From Sipunculus nudus (lineage: Eukaryota; Annelida; Sipuncula; Golfingiida; Sipunculidae): 64,000 bases of DNA. The DNA lies in contig CM049306.1 of assembly GCA_026874595.1 (NCBI GenBank), forward strand, positions 77,716,142 to 77,780,141. Direction: 5' to 3'. The notes below the pieces were generated by a model, which ran no database searches, was not told where the DNA came from, and saw only the letters and a list, made by a program, of their open reading frames with translations. This document shows positions 28,286-37,450 of the stretch, piece by piece (within the stretch, counting starts at the first letter, position 1; each line of letters begins with the position of its first letter). A program made the translations under genes and the position numbers.

Positions 28286-30568
28286 ATGCTGCCCGGCCAT
28301 TTCTCTGATGCCAGTTACGCCGACATGCAAACCCCAAACGCGCACTGCTATTCAGAAGGTCTAGCCATACGCGTGGATGAGCTTTTGTCCCTGGTGCAAA
28401 CAGGTCTCAGGAGGAAAGACATCCAACACGTGTTGCAGGCCACCGATGAACTGTTAGGATCAAGACGACCGCCCAAACTAAAATGGAAACACGTTGTAAA
28501 GTTCCTGCTGGAAGACCATTGCTTGGCACCGGCGCGTGTTTTCACGTTAGTGGCCGATTTGTCAAATGCAACGGGGAGCAAGTCGAAACGCAACATGAGA
28601 TCTGTCATTGAAACTCTGTTGGACGTGAAAACATCTCGTGTAGCTGTGTGCATGTGTACCGCGACTTTGACCCCTCCCTTCCTGCACCCGAGAACCCCGC
28701 TTCCACCGATGAGGGTGTTTCAACCGGACGCAACTCTGATACCGTTGGTGGAATCGGAACCGGGGACAATGTCCGCCGCGCTCGCCCTGACCAATCTGCT
28801 GCGGGCATGGCGTGATTGGAAAAACAAGGTGGAAGAATGTAACGACTGGGACGTGAATCCGATCGTGACCGGTGACACGAAAGACGACATCGCGGTTTGG
28901 CTGTTGTCAGCAGCCAGACACGTAGCCATGTGCATGACGTGCTGTCCGGCAAAGGTCACAGACGCAGGGAAGGCAGTGTTGCAGAGTAAGCCACACGGGA
29001 AACCACAGCTTATCGACCTGGTGCTGTCTCTGCTACAACGGGAGGCCATAGCTGACCGGGACAGTTACATGCAAGTGTTCATATCGGCGTGTGGCAAGTT
29101 TGCACGATACGGTGACCCTGTTTTGATTCTCTTCTGTGTCGTGATCAGGTACCTGATGTGCATGTGCCCTCCTGCACTGAAGAACCGGAAAGGCGGCCGG
29201 GGGCAGCTTGTGAACCACGACGCTTCCAAAACGTTGCTGGTCGACGAGGTGTTGGTTAAACCAAAGTCTCTACCACCTTTGAACGCGATGCCTGACTACG
29301 CCATCGACCGCACAACCAGACGGGGCAGGACGGGACGCAGCGTCCCACAGCCACCAGGGTTGGTTACCGAGCTTGCAGCAGACCCCACCCACTGTACAGA
29401 GTTTTACGGTTCCCGGCGGAAACGTTCGCACCAGTCGATGGAACATTACGCCGAATTGTATCCCGTTATTACAAACCAGTGGGTGTGTACCAGACCGAAG
29501 CGGCCACGCAAGACCCACACACGCGGGGGTGGAAACCCTGCAACAGAGGTATGCAAACGACTTAGGAAATGTTTCCCATCCATGACCCAACCATGTGACA
29601 GCGACGTTTATGGGCTTTCGTTGCCCAAGTGTGATCGCTTTTCCCGGAAAAGGAAGCAAAAAGACACAGGTGACGCAGACGCTAAACGCCCCAAATGCCA
29701 CGAGGTAACATGTGGACCAGTTCGAATGACCCTTAACTGCAGATGTCCTGCTGACATCCTGAAACAGCGTTTCACATCCATCACAGAACTAGAAGAGGTC
29801 ATGAGCCGCCTGCCTCTGTTGCATGTGCCGCATCAGAAAACGAAATCGTTCACGAGAGCTGATTTGAAATCGCAGCAGGTGTTCAAAGGCCCCATGCTCT
29901 ATCACGACGCAAAACAATTGGCGTTCAGGCACGCAGCCATGAACATTTTCCTCGGGGACAAGCACACTCCGGGCTGCGTAGAGTTTTTCTGTAACGGCGT
30001 GATGTCGTACATGCAGACCAACCTGCATATTGCCTTCGGATTGGAATACTCTTACGTATGCGGCAGCCACCACACATTTTACAACCATTTTGCCGACGGT
30101 GGGCCAACGGGATGTTTTGTCATTGACCATAACGAGCTGGGTCTCGCGCCCCTGCACAAACTGTCGGCTGACGACGCCAAACGCTTGCCGCTATCTTTAT
30201 GGCTTCATTTGGCCTACCGGTTTGTTCTGCGGATCGGTATATCACCTCAAAACACGTTGTTGGTGGACCGCAACACGGCCTTCGCCAATGCAACCTTTCT
30301 CAACGAAAGGAGACTCCCCGTGCCCTACACAGCAGATCTGACTGAATGCCTGATGGGAAAGAACATACCACAGGATGTGGCCAAAGTTATGAAAGAAACT
30401 GTGTCGAAGCACAAGACTGAACTGGCCGTCAAACTAAGACGTGCGTTCAAACCGGGATCACAGACGTTACAAAACATATATAAACTGGCAGAGATGATGA
30501 AAGTAGATATACCGGAGTACGTAACCGGCACGGCTGAATTCATCAGCAAATTGATCGAAGCCTCCTGA
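28286..30568 (+). CDS. unidentified 760-residue protein, basic middle
   Basis: Not recognised. The N-terminal third is helical; a basic, nuclear-signal-like region with several Lys/Arg clusters (for example RPKRPRK, and RKRKQK near residue 460) lies in the middle. The C-terminal 260 residues form a well-structured domain with GPMLYHDAKQ, an HHTFYNHF segment, CFVIDHNELG and LRIGISPQNTLLVDR. The last has the look of an enzyme core (a His/Asp/Asn-containing pattern faintly like the kinase-fold catalytic loop), but I cannot assign it. The frame extends to 28274 through GTG; the ATG at 28286 is used. Confidence 0.65.
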   Translation: MLPGHFSDASYADMQTPNAHCYSEGLAIRVDELLSLVQTGLRRKDIQHVLQATDELLGSRRPPKLKWKHVVKFLLEDHCLAPARVFTLVADLSNATGSKSKRNMRSVIETLLDVKTSRVAVCMCTATLTPPFLHPRTPLPPMRVFQPDATLIPLVESEPGTMSAALALTNLLRAWRDWKNKVEECNDWDVNPIVTGDTKDDIAVWLLSAARHVAMCMTCCPAKVTDAGKAVLQSKPHGKPQLIDLVLSLLQREAIADRDSYMQVFISACGKFARYGDPVLILFCVVIRYLMCMCPPALKNRKGGRGQLVNHDASKTLLVDEVLVKPKSLPPLNAMPDYAIDRTTRRGRTGRSVPQPPGLVTELAADPTHCTEFYGSRRKRSHQSMEHYAELYPVITNQWVCTRPKRPRKTHTRGGGNPATEVCKRLRKCFPSMTQPCDSDVYGLSLPKCDRFSRKRKQKDTGDADAKRPKCHEVTCGPVRMTLNCRCPADILKQRFTSITELEEVMSRLPLLHVPHQKTKSFTRADLKSQQVFKGPMLYHDAKQLAFRHAAMNIFLGDKHTPGCVEFFCNGVMSYMQTNLHIAFGLEYSYVCGSHHTFYNHFADGGPTGCFVIDHNELGLAPLHKLSADDAKRLPLSLWLHLAYRFVLRIGISPQNTLLVDRNTAFANATFLNERRLPVPYTADLTECLMGKNIPQDVAKVMKETVSKHKTELAVKLRRAFKPGSQTLQNIYKLAEMMKVDIPEYVTGTAEFISKLIEAS

Positions 30569-30689
30569 TAAGACTTGTTAGAAATCATGTCACAACTGCC
30601 AAACTGGACATTTCAATATGTACAGACACACATATACACATATGTACAGACACACATATACACACAATGCAACATTAAAACCTGCATAC

Positions 30690-30758
30690 AATAAATATAT
30701 TTTGTTTAATGAATAAATATCACATTGCACATTATGACTGTATGTGTTTGGTTTTATT
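30690..30758. terminator. convergent poly(A) signals
   Basis: AATAAA at 30690-30695 and 30712-30717 serve the plus-strand gene ending at 30568. TTTATT at 30753-30758 serves the minus-strand gene ending at 30806. The stretch 30569-30805 also has a short duplicated ACACATATACACA sequence near 30627-30662. Confidence 0.55.
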
Positions 30759-30805
30759 TGGTTTTGTATCATGAGTGTTTTGTTTCATATAGGATACGAC
30801 GAAAG

Positions 30806-33445
30806 TCAACGCGTCGCTGGTGCAGCAGCCAGGAGTTCGAAGATGTCATGACTCTGTTTTATATCCCATAGATCCCGCGCGTTTGCCTCTTGTGCGTCAG
30901 CGTCGTTTACCGGAGGCGTGTAGTGTCGCCTGGATATCAGCGTGTGTGGTGAAAAAGTGGGCCCCACATATACAGCCTCCTCGAGAGCGTAAACCTCACC
31001 CCCTTCCCCCGGACATAAATGTGACGGATCGGCCACAGACAGACACCGGACACGGTTCCCCGGATGGGCCAATTGGTGCGCCACAACAGCATATGCCACC
31101 AACCGAACCTTGTGCATGTGGCAGAGAAACCGTGTTTGCTTCAAACTGTCCAGACGAGTTTGGTTTTCGGCATCACCTGACGACGTCTGCGCTTCCTGCG
31201 CCCGCAACTGCTGCAACAGTTCCAGATACTGTTCCTGCATCACTGGGAACACATCACCGAAGCGTTCCGCCTGACGTGACCCCAGTGCTCCCATTTCCGA
31301 TTTCAAAGTGCAGAACCTCTCAACGTCAGCACGCGCAGACGCGGGGACGCCTCTTGCAGACCAAACAGCGTGCATAACAAATCCCGCCCTGACGGGACAC
31401 GCTGTATCCTCGTGCGAGTCCCTAGACATCCACATAGGGCCAAGTTGCAGTGACTTAGTCAGTTCTGAGGCCATCGATATGTTGACAGTTTCCAGCAGGG
31501 GCTCCCCGCAACTGACCTCCCACGCTTCAGCTACACGCGGGCGAGGAACACGGGACGGATCATACGGTGACCCGTCCCCAGACACAAGCCAACCATTTTG
31601 CAAATCGTCGGGGTTCACGTCTGCTCCCGCCTGCGCGGAAACAACCTCTCGGAAGAGCTGCACTGCTTTGACACATCGTCTGACGGCGAAAAGTCCTGAC
31701 AAGATCTCTTGTCCCGCTACGCGGGGCTGCATGCAACAGGACAGGTCTTCTTTCGCCCTGCGCAATTTGCGCAACAGCTTTGCGTGCCTCGCCCTCACCA
31801 GTTTGCGGTGACGTTCGAAAACGCGCTCTCCCACCGATTTCTGGACGGAGTCTATGTCACATGACGTCATCTCCGTAACCAAGGTATCGATGTAATCATC
31901 AACGCAAGAACGTCCAGGACGTTCATTGTTTCCACATCCAACTGCTTGGTTGCCGACCCCATAACGCCTCCCTGTCACCCGCTCCAACATTTGCGCCAAA
32001 CCCCCGTTTTTGCTACCATCCATGTTGATCCCTTTCAAGATGTCCCACGCAACAGCTTGTGGCGCGTCTTGGACTCCACGGTCCCTAGCTTTTTTCAACT
32101 GCTCCTTGATCCTAGTCTCGTGTTTGCGGGCTTCAAGCTCGGCCTGAGCGTCCATGGCCGCAAACTCGTTCCCCACGAGCTCTTCAACAGTCAACCCGTA
32201 GACGGGAACCGTGTACATGAGAACGGCATTGCCCGCGTAATGACCCTCGGTTTGCACGTCAGTGTCACCGCGTTCACCACACCATCTAAAAATATCAGCC
32301 GAATTCCGCCAATGCGAGTCTATTTCCGAACGGGCGCGCCTCATGTTTTCCAACAACAGACGGGTCTTTTCTGCCACATGACTGTTACCCAGTCGCAGTT
32401 CCTTGAGGAGCCTGTCGTCTGCGCCAGAGGTGTTCCCGAAACCACAGTAATACCTGTCTTCAGTGGGGTCGACAGAGTTTATAGGACGTGGAGAACCGGC
32501 AGCCAGTGCCATGTCAGGAGCGTTAGGCAACTGGTTGACCGCGGCCACACGTTCGCCATCACCTGCAGGAGCAGCTCCATCTCTGCTTCGCTCCCGTTGA
32601 CATGACCCGCTTCCTGCCGGTACATTTAACGTCTGGAAAAGATCATGCCCCGTGTCACATGACACAATATGAGAACAGTTACTGGCACCTAACCTGGTTT
32701 GTTCAGGTGGGTCGGCCCCTGCACGGGACCCATCTTGCGCGAGGGAATACGCAAAGGCCTGAACGGAAACACATGCTAAACAACCCAGGCTCATATCCAA
32801 CAGGTGGGGAGGCAATACCCAAACTGAAACAAACAGTTTCGCACATACTTCCTCTAGCTCTCCGAGGGCGGTAATAACCTCTTCCAGGGGTGTGCTGTAA
32901 AAAGCGAAATCAAGGTCCCAACAGCATTTCTGCATCTCGTGCACCGTCCATGCAGTGTTACTGCCCGTTGTGTGCCAAAACCGACAGTCCTCTGTCCGAA
33001 GCACAGAACGGAAGTATTTCTGACACAGCGACTCAACCTGCTGTTCCGTCAAGCCCTGGTTTCTACCACACCTCGCGTCTCGCTGCATGTCTTGAGAGTT
33101 ACGAACGTATTCTTCCAGACAGGAAGCAACGTGATCCATCTCGAGGGACAGTCGCGGCAAGAGCAAGGACAGTCCGTACGTGACACGCGATAAAGAACAA
33201 TGCAGACTTTCACGTACAAAAAATGACATTTCCTTTGCCACACACGCGTTTGACCGCAAGCGTGGCAAACTCTGAAGCATAAGATCAGGATACACATGTT
33301 TTGATACGTTCACATCGATCAGCGCCGTCAACGTGTCCGCCCACAACCTGAGCCACTCTGTAGAATCCGCGCATTCGAGCGGGTGCCCGACAGCTACACC
33401 GCGCTCCTGCACCGTGTGTGCCGATCGGTCGTCTGAGGAAGCCAT
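30806..33445 (-). CDS. candidate portal-like structural protein
   Basis: The product is 879 aa from an ATG at 33445. The N-terminal 240 residues are helical with Trp residues (TEWLRLWADTL) and a CCWDLDF segment. A Ser/Gly-rich insertion follows (about 245-330), then a long helical region (about 345-620) with coiled-coil heptads and many Arg/Glu, and a C-terminal domain. Length and layout are compatible with a herpesvirus portal (UL6 type), which forms the genome entry vertex, but no diagnostic residue was confirmed, and a tegument protein is a serious alternative. The gene is divergent from 33522, with 76 bases between the ATGs. Confidence 0.3.
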   Translation of the reverse strand: MASSDDRSAHTVQERGVAVGHPLECADSTEWLRLWADTLTALIDVNVSKHVYPDLMLQSLPRLRSNACVAKEMSFFVRESLHCSLSRVTYGLSLLLPRLSLEMDHVASCLEEYVRNSQDMQRDARCGRNQGLTEQQVESLCQKYFRSVLRTEDCRFWHTTGSNTAWTVHEMQKCCWDLDFAFYSTPLEEVITALGELEEVCAKLFVSVWVLPPHLLDMSLGCLACVSVQAFAYSLAQDGSRAGADPPEQTRLGASNCSHIVSCDTGHDLFQTLNVPAGSGSCQRERSRDGAAPAGDGERVAAVNQLPNAPDMALAAGSPRPINSVDPTEDRYYCGFGNTSGADDRLLKELRLGNSHVAEKTRLLLENMRRARSEIDSHWRNSADIFRWCGERGDTDVQTEGHYAGNAVLMYTVPVYGLTVEELVGNEFAAMDAQAELEARKHETRIKEQLKKARDRGVQDAPQAVAWDILKGINMDGSKNGGLAQMLERVTGRRYGVGNQAVGCGNNERPGRSCVDDYIDTLVTEMTSCDIDSVQKSVGERVFERHRKLVRARHAKLLRKLRRAKEDLSCCMQPRVAGQEILSGLFAVRRCVKAVQLFREVVSAQAGADVNPDDLQNGWLVSGDGSPYDPSRVPRPRVAEAWEVSCGEPLLETVNISMASELTKSLQLGPMWMSRDSHEDTACPVRAGFVMHAVWSARGVPASARADVERFCTLKSEMGALGSRQAERFGDVFPVMQEQYLELLQQLRAQEAQTSSGDAENQTRLDSLKQTRFLCHMHKVRLVAYAVVAHQLAHPGNRVRCLSVADPSHLCPGEGGEVYALEEAVYVGPTFSPHTLISRRHYTPPVNDADAQEANARDLWDIKQSHDIFELLAAAPATR

Positions 33446-33521
33446 AGTGTTTCACCGATTGTTCTTTTTTTTTAAAAGTCAACTCAGGCCGGACATCGGC
33501 CTCCGATCACCCAAATAAGGC

Positions 33522-34817
33522 ATGGCGGACAGAAACCTTGGGGTTATACCTCTGTCTCCGTGGACCACATTCAACACACAGGAACAGACCCTGTCGCATG
33601 ACCATGCGTCTGCCGGTTGCAAACGTTCGGATAACGTGAACGTCAATGCAATAAAGAGCGCCCTTACAGTATGCTCATACAACCTCGGGGCCCCTGTGTC
33701 GATCATCCCGACAGGACTGTCGAAGCGTGAAGACGGGACACGTTCACGTCTACCTGACGGTTCAGAACGCAGAGAAGGGTTTATGGTAGTGTCATGCCCA
33801 GGAAACACGCACAAAGCACGAGAAGTTCCCGCCAACTCCAACACAAGCCTTCCAATGGTCGTGAAGGTGGAAGAAGAAGGCGTACAAGCTTTGACACTGG
33901 AACATTCACTTTTCCCAGACAACCCTGATGAAATACCTGATAACTGCAACGGGGAAAAATATTCAACAGACCAGCGTTGCAAACTGCGCCCTGTCACACA
34001 GGACAACCACGGACCACCGGCGCGCGCTTTACGTGTCGCAGCCCGTAACCCCTTAGCTCAAGTGGTTGGAACTCCCCATACGTTCAAACACGCAAACAGT
34101 TGGATGTCACTAAGCGCACGCCGCGGAATAGTCGAACATCTGGTCGATGCCGCCGGCTTCAAGAACATACCCGTATCAGAGGGTTTGTCAGAGGCATTGC
34201 GGGTGGTTTACACGGAGGCCCGCTGCACCCTACCAACGTGTGTCGCCTCAGCGTATATGCGGAAGTCGTCGCGTATGCAAGGGACTTCGCATCCACGTGG
34301 ACTTGTCGCCCTGCCAGCGAAATTGTTCGACGTAAGCTTAGCGGTCACAAATCACGTTCGTTTACTGGAATGTTTCAACATTGTTCTTTTCATGTACGAA
34401 TTTCTGCAGCAGGCCAGAGATCCCTCCCAGTTACCGTCACAACGTTTTGCTTTCGTGTCAGGCGACAGAAACGAACAGCTGCACTGCGAAGACCTGCTCG
34501 TCAGATTACCGTGCATGCTGTGCTTGTTGGCGCAACACAACCGCGTGTGGAACCCGGACTTGGTCAGCGCCGACCTGAACGCCATGGAAATCGCACGTTC
34601 AACAGCATGGGACGTAGACCAGGACCCACCCAACCCTGATACATTGAGCGTGGGAATGGACGCACTGCCAGACGGCCCATGCGTGTACGTGGACGACCTG
34701 CCTTCTGACTGTTTTTTACAGGGCGTGTTTACTAACCGGTTATCGCACGTGACGTGCCAGATAACAAACCGCTTGTATATGATTCAAAACATCGCGGACC
34801 ACTGCCATTTCGAATGA
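33522..34817 (+). CDS. unidentified protein overlapping the OB-fold gene
   Basis: The product is 431 aa, not recognised. The first 170 residues look disordered (Asn, Pro, Glu and Thr rich). The rest is structured, with a helical segment around 275-300 (LAVTNHVRLLECFNIVLFMYEFLQQ) and a Cys pair near 330-335. The stop TGA overlaps an ATG of the following gene (ATGA at 34814-34817), so the two are probably co-transcribed, and the second could be translated by reinitiation. Its partner being a probable ssDNA-binding protein hints at a replication role, without direct evidence. Confidence 0.6.
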   Translation: MADRNLGVIPLSPWTTFNTQEQTLSHDHASAGCKRSDNVNVNAIKSALTVCSYNLGAPVSIIPTGLSKREDGTRSRLPDGSERREGFMVVSCPGNTHKAREVPANSNTSLPMVVKVEEEGVQALTLEHSLFPDNPDEIPDNCNGEKYSTDQRCKLRPVTQDNHGPPARALRVAARNPLAQVVGTPHTFKHANSWMSLSARRGIVEHLVDAAGFKNIPVSEGLSEALRVVYTEARCTLPTCVASAYMRKSSRMQGTSHPRGLVALPAKLFDVSLAVTNHVRLLECFNIVLFMYEFLQQARDPSQLPSQRFAFVSGDRNEQLHCEDLLVRLPCMLCLLAQHNRVWNPDLVSADLNAMEIARSTAWDVDQDPPNPDTLSVGMDALPDGPCVYVDDLPSDCFLQGVFTNRLSHVTCQITNRLYMIQNIADHCHFE

Positions 34818-35950
34818 CTTATCCGCGACAGAAACACAATAACATGGCTCAATGCGAAGCCATTTCGAACTTAGACACCGGCGTTCCCGGCGCTGCTGTC
34901 ACCGTCGCAATGTATTCAAGCACCGGTGGGAATTTCCGAGCCGTCGTTTACGACTCAGAGGGGACGTGTGTCGTGTTAAACGTTTCCGATGGTCAACAAA
35001 TCGAACAGTGGGCACCCGGAGAATGGTACCGTGTGTCTGGCAATTTCAAGCGTATCTGCAACGGCCTTGTTTTGAGTGTGAAAGGATTCGTGTGGGAGCG
35101 TCACCATCCGCCTACCAGTTGGTCGGAACTGACGTCTCAACAGCTCAATCTGAGGCGGTTACGTATAGCAGAAAGCTGTAAAGAATTACTGACAAAAGAC
35201 CAGCACGAAAACGGCACCTCATTCTGTGACATACCAGCCCCCGGCCGGTTTAAGTGTCACGTGGACGAGCACATAACAGTCGTCGGTCGCGTACAACTAA
35301 TAGAAGATTCTGAAACTAGTAAATCAAAAAGGAAGATACGTACTCTCACAGCCGTTTTACCGGAAGGGGCATCTTTCGAGTGCGTCTTGTTCGACCCACC
35401 CGAACAATTTCCACACATGCAAGAACCAGCGGACATGCTCCTCCTCGTACGTGACACCTTGCTGACGAAAAGAAACAACACTTACCGCTTGTGTCCCCGT
35501 CTCTCGTGGCACGCTGTGATAGTACCAGCCGCACAAACTCATGACTTTTTCGTTGCCAGGTATGGTGACGTGGGCGATGACGCGCAGCATGACACGCAGC
35601 CTCCCGGTCGTACACCATCATTCTTTAACCCCGCAGCCGTCCCCTGCAACGGGAAAATAACACATGTAACACACCCAGGCGACACACAAAAATGGGAAGG
35701 TCTCTGCAAGGTCACATTACACCTGACGGAGAGATACGGTGACTGTGAAAAGGGAGCATCATTTGAATTGAGGTGCGACCCGTCGATGCTGTCGGACGCC
35801 GAAGTCCTCCCTCCTTTCTGTGAACTTTCGTTGGACGACGAATGCGACAGCGAAATTATATCACAAATCGTGCCACCAGCCGACGTGTCCTGTTACTTGT
35901 ACGGAGACGTCATTTGCGCGCTGGGGCTTTCAATCGACGCACAGGACTAA
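34814..35950 (+). CDS. RPA70-like OB-fold ssDNA-binding protein
   Basis: The product is 378 aa. RPA large subunits hold single-stranded DNA in tandem OB folds during replication and repair. Visible here: an N-terminal OB-like domain (about 15-100) with the RPA DBD-A order, a strand NFRAVVYDSEG, then VLNVSDGQQIEQWAPGEWYRVSG; and a second one (about 155-250) with the DBD-B order DEHITVVGRVQ, a SKSKRKIRTLTAVLPEG segment where RPA has its Lys-Arg-x-(I/L) motif, FECVLFDP and a strand LLLVRDTLLTKR. A third domain follows without an obvious zinc site. The ATG at 34814 overlaps the stop of the upstream gene; the ATG at 34844 (MAQCEAI) is an alternative start and would remove the overlap. Assignment is by pattern, moderately confident. 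Confidence 0.5.
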   Translation: MTYPRQKHNNMAQCEAISNLDTGVPGAAVTVAMYSSTGGNFRAVVYDSEGTCVVLNVSDGQQIEQWAPGEWYRVSGNFKRICNGLVLSVKGFVWERHHPPTSWSELTSQQLNLRRLRIAESCKELLTKDQHENGTSFCDIPAPGRFKCHVDEHITVVGRVQLIEDSETSKSKRKIRTLTAVLPEGASFECVLFDPPEQFPHMQEPADMLLLVRDTLLTKRNNTYRLCPRLSWHAVIVPAAQTHDFFVARYGDVGDDAQHDTQPPGRTPSFFNPAAVPCNGKITHVTHPGDTQKWEGLCKVTLHLTERYGDCEKGASFELRCDPSMLSDAEVLPPFCELSLDDECDSEIISQIVPPADVSCYLYGDVICALGLSIDAQD

Positions 35951-36145
35951 CCTCCACGGAGAAGGGTCGGGATATTTGTAAATACTGCATTTTTCAGTCT
36001 CCGTGTAAGACGGTGTAACAGTTCATTACATTTTACCCGGAATAGTGACACGATTTCAGTGCTGAGGGCGACCCGTTTGGCTAACGACCAGAGCATCGCG
36101 CGGTTTGTATTTCCGGTCGGCCAGGTCACGATAAAAAAACCAAGG

Positions 36146-36313
36146 ATGCAGTGTAAGCCGCACGACCTGAGTGTGTCAGCCCTTTTGTACCTTGCCCGGG
36201 GACGTCGCCTCCGCAAATGTTACTGGGGTGCCATGATTTTTTTACTGTTCGGACTGACCTGTACAATGATTGGACTCGGTGTGGCGTACAACAGGTTGTG
36301 TAGGAAAATGTGA
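36146..36313 (+). CDS. possible 55-residue membrane protein
   Basis: The frame opens at an ATG with a basic N-terminal part (LARGRRLRKC) followed by one strong hydrophobic segment (about 31-48: AMIFLLFGLTCTMIGLG) and a short basic tail. This is a plausible small single-span protein. An AT-rich box ATAAAAAA lies at 36131-36138. The gap 35951-36415 contains nothing else convincing. It could be chance. Confidence 0.35.
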   Translation: MQCKPHDLSVSALLYLARGRRLRKCYWGAMIFLLFGLTCTMIGLGVAYNRLCRKM

Positions 36314-36415
36314 CCCAACGTTTAGTCGTGACAAATAGTATGCTATTAAACACAGCTGACATTTTGTTATTTGAGAAATGTAACGTGCGGTGGATATGAT
36401 ATCTGCGGGCGCAAC

Positions 36416-37450
36416 ATGAAATACATACACCATCGCGCACAAACAGAAGACAGAGGAAACGGATTTCAGCTAAATGTTTCTGACATTTATTCGATGAAAC
36501 TGCGGGCAGCATTAAACCATGCAGAGTCACGTGAGAGTACAAAGTACTCCATCTACAACAGGAATACCAATACAACAGTCGGGTTGCAGAAATATAAGCA
36601 CCCAGTGAACAAGATGCCTTCACACCCTCCAGATGCCGTGCCCCTCCTCACGTGCAAGATGTCGCTGTTCGGTTTACGCAACGAAACATCCAACCGCACA
36701 TGTCGCAGGTCTCGCCTGCTCAGGTGGTGTACAGCAATATACAAGTGTGTCACATCGATAACGTGCAAACCTTGCCCTGCCACAACTGCGTATTGTATAT
36801 TCATATTTGATATGGCCAGGCACATGCCGGTCTGCCGCGTACCAACGCTCGTGAGGTTCAAACGACAGGTATTCCCCCGGTTATTAACAGCTTCGCCGGT
36901 CGATTTCGGATCCCTCGTGTACACGTGGGAAATTATCGCACGACACAACAGCTGGTTGGCCGGTGTCCCGGGATACAATCCACAGCAGCGGGAAGCGGAT
37001 ATTTCCCATATTGCATCCGCTGCGTACAGGACAGCTGTGTGTGCGATAGAAACCGCCTGTGCTCAAGAAGACGCCGAAATCAGCAAAACGGAATATGCTG
37101 TTGGACAGGGACAGGGGTTTTCAACGTGTATGAAGATGTTGTACCCACGGCTGCATCCTCTGGATGCCTGTAACCCTGAGACCGGTTTGATAGACCCGGA
37201 GAGGGCATTGTCAACACGACCCGTGACCCGCTGGAGAGGTGCACCCGTTTGTGAAAACAGCACCCCGCCGGAAGACACGCGTGCCCCAAAGGTGACAGTA
37301 TTAAAAACGTGGCAGTCGCTCCTGACAGGCGCAGTCATTGCAGACGTACGAGTAACGATGGGCAAAGCGGATGGGCATGTCAGTTTTAAACCACGACGTG
37401 TTACAGTCTCTGCAACCTCTGGCGCCCATCAGCTTACGACGGAGAACTGA
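36416..37450 (+). CDS. unidentified protein overlapping the RING gene
   Basis: The product is 344 aa if translation starts at the ATG 36416; the first 65 residues look atypical (AT-rich, Asn/Tyr rich) and the ATG at 36614 (MPSHPPD) may be the true start, giving 278 aa. The body has several cysteines (about 95-125) and a helical region containing YTWEIIARHNSW and an Ala/Cys-rich helix (about 210-225). The last 80 bases overlap the start of the RING gene in another frame. No family is recognised. Confidence 0.5.
   Translation: MKYIHHRAQTEDRGNGFQLNVSDIYSMKLRAALNHAESRESTKYSIYNRNTNTTVGLQKYKHPVNKMPSHPPDAVPLLTCKMSLFGLRNETSNRTCRRSRLLRWCTAIYKCVTSITCKPCPATTAYCIFIFDMARHMPVCRVPTLVRFKRQVFPRLLTASPVDFGSLVYTWEIIARHNSWLAGVPGYNPQQREADISHIASAAYRTAVCAIETACAQEDAEISKTEYAVGQGQGFSTCMKMLYPRLHPLDACNPETGLIDPERALSTRPVTRWRGAPVCENSTPPEDTRAPKVTVLKTWQSLLTGAVIADVRVTMGKADGHVSFKPRRVTVSATSGAHQLTTEN

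Noticed and set aside
30820-32874. Several plus-strand frames of 90-219 codons
   Set aside because: They lie opposite the 879-codon gene, start without a promoter and have a composition that follows the other strand.
36126-36623. 165-codon minus-strand frame
   Set aside because: It overlaps the small membrane frame and the following plus-strand gene, has many Cys/Tyr/Ser typical of chance translation and no upstream ATG context.
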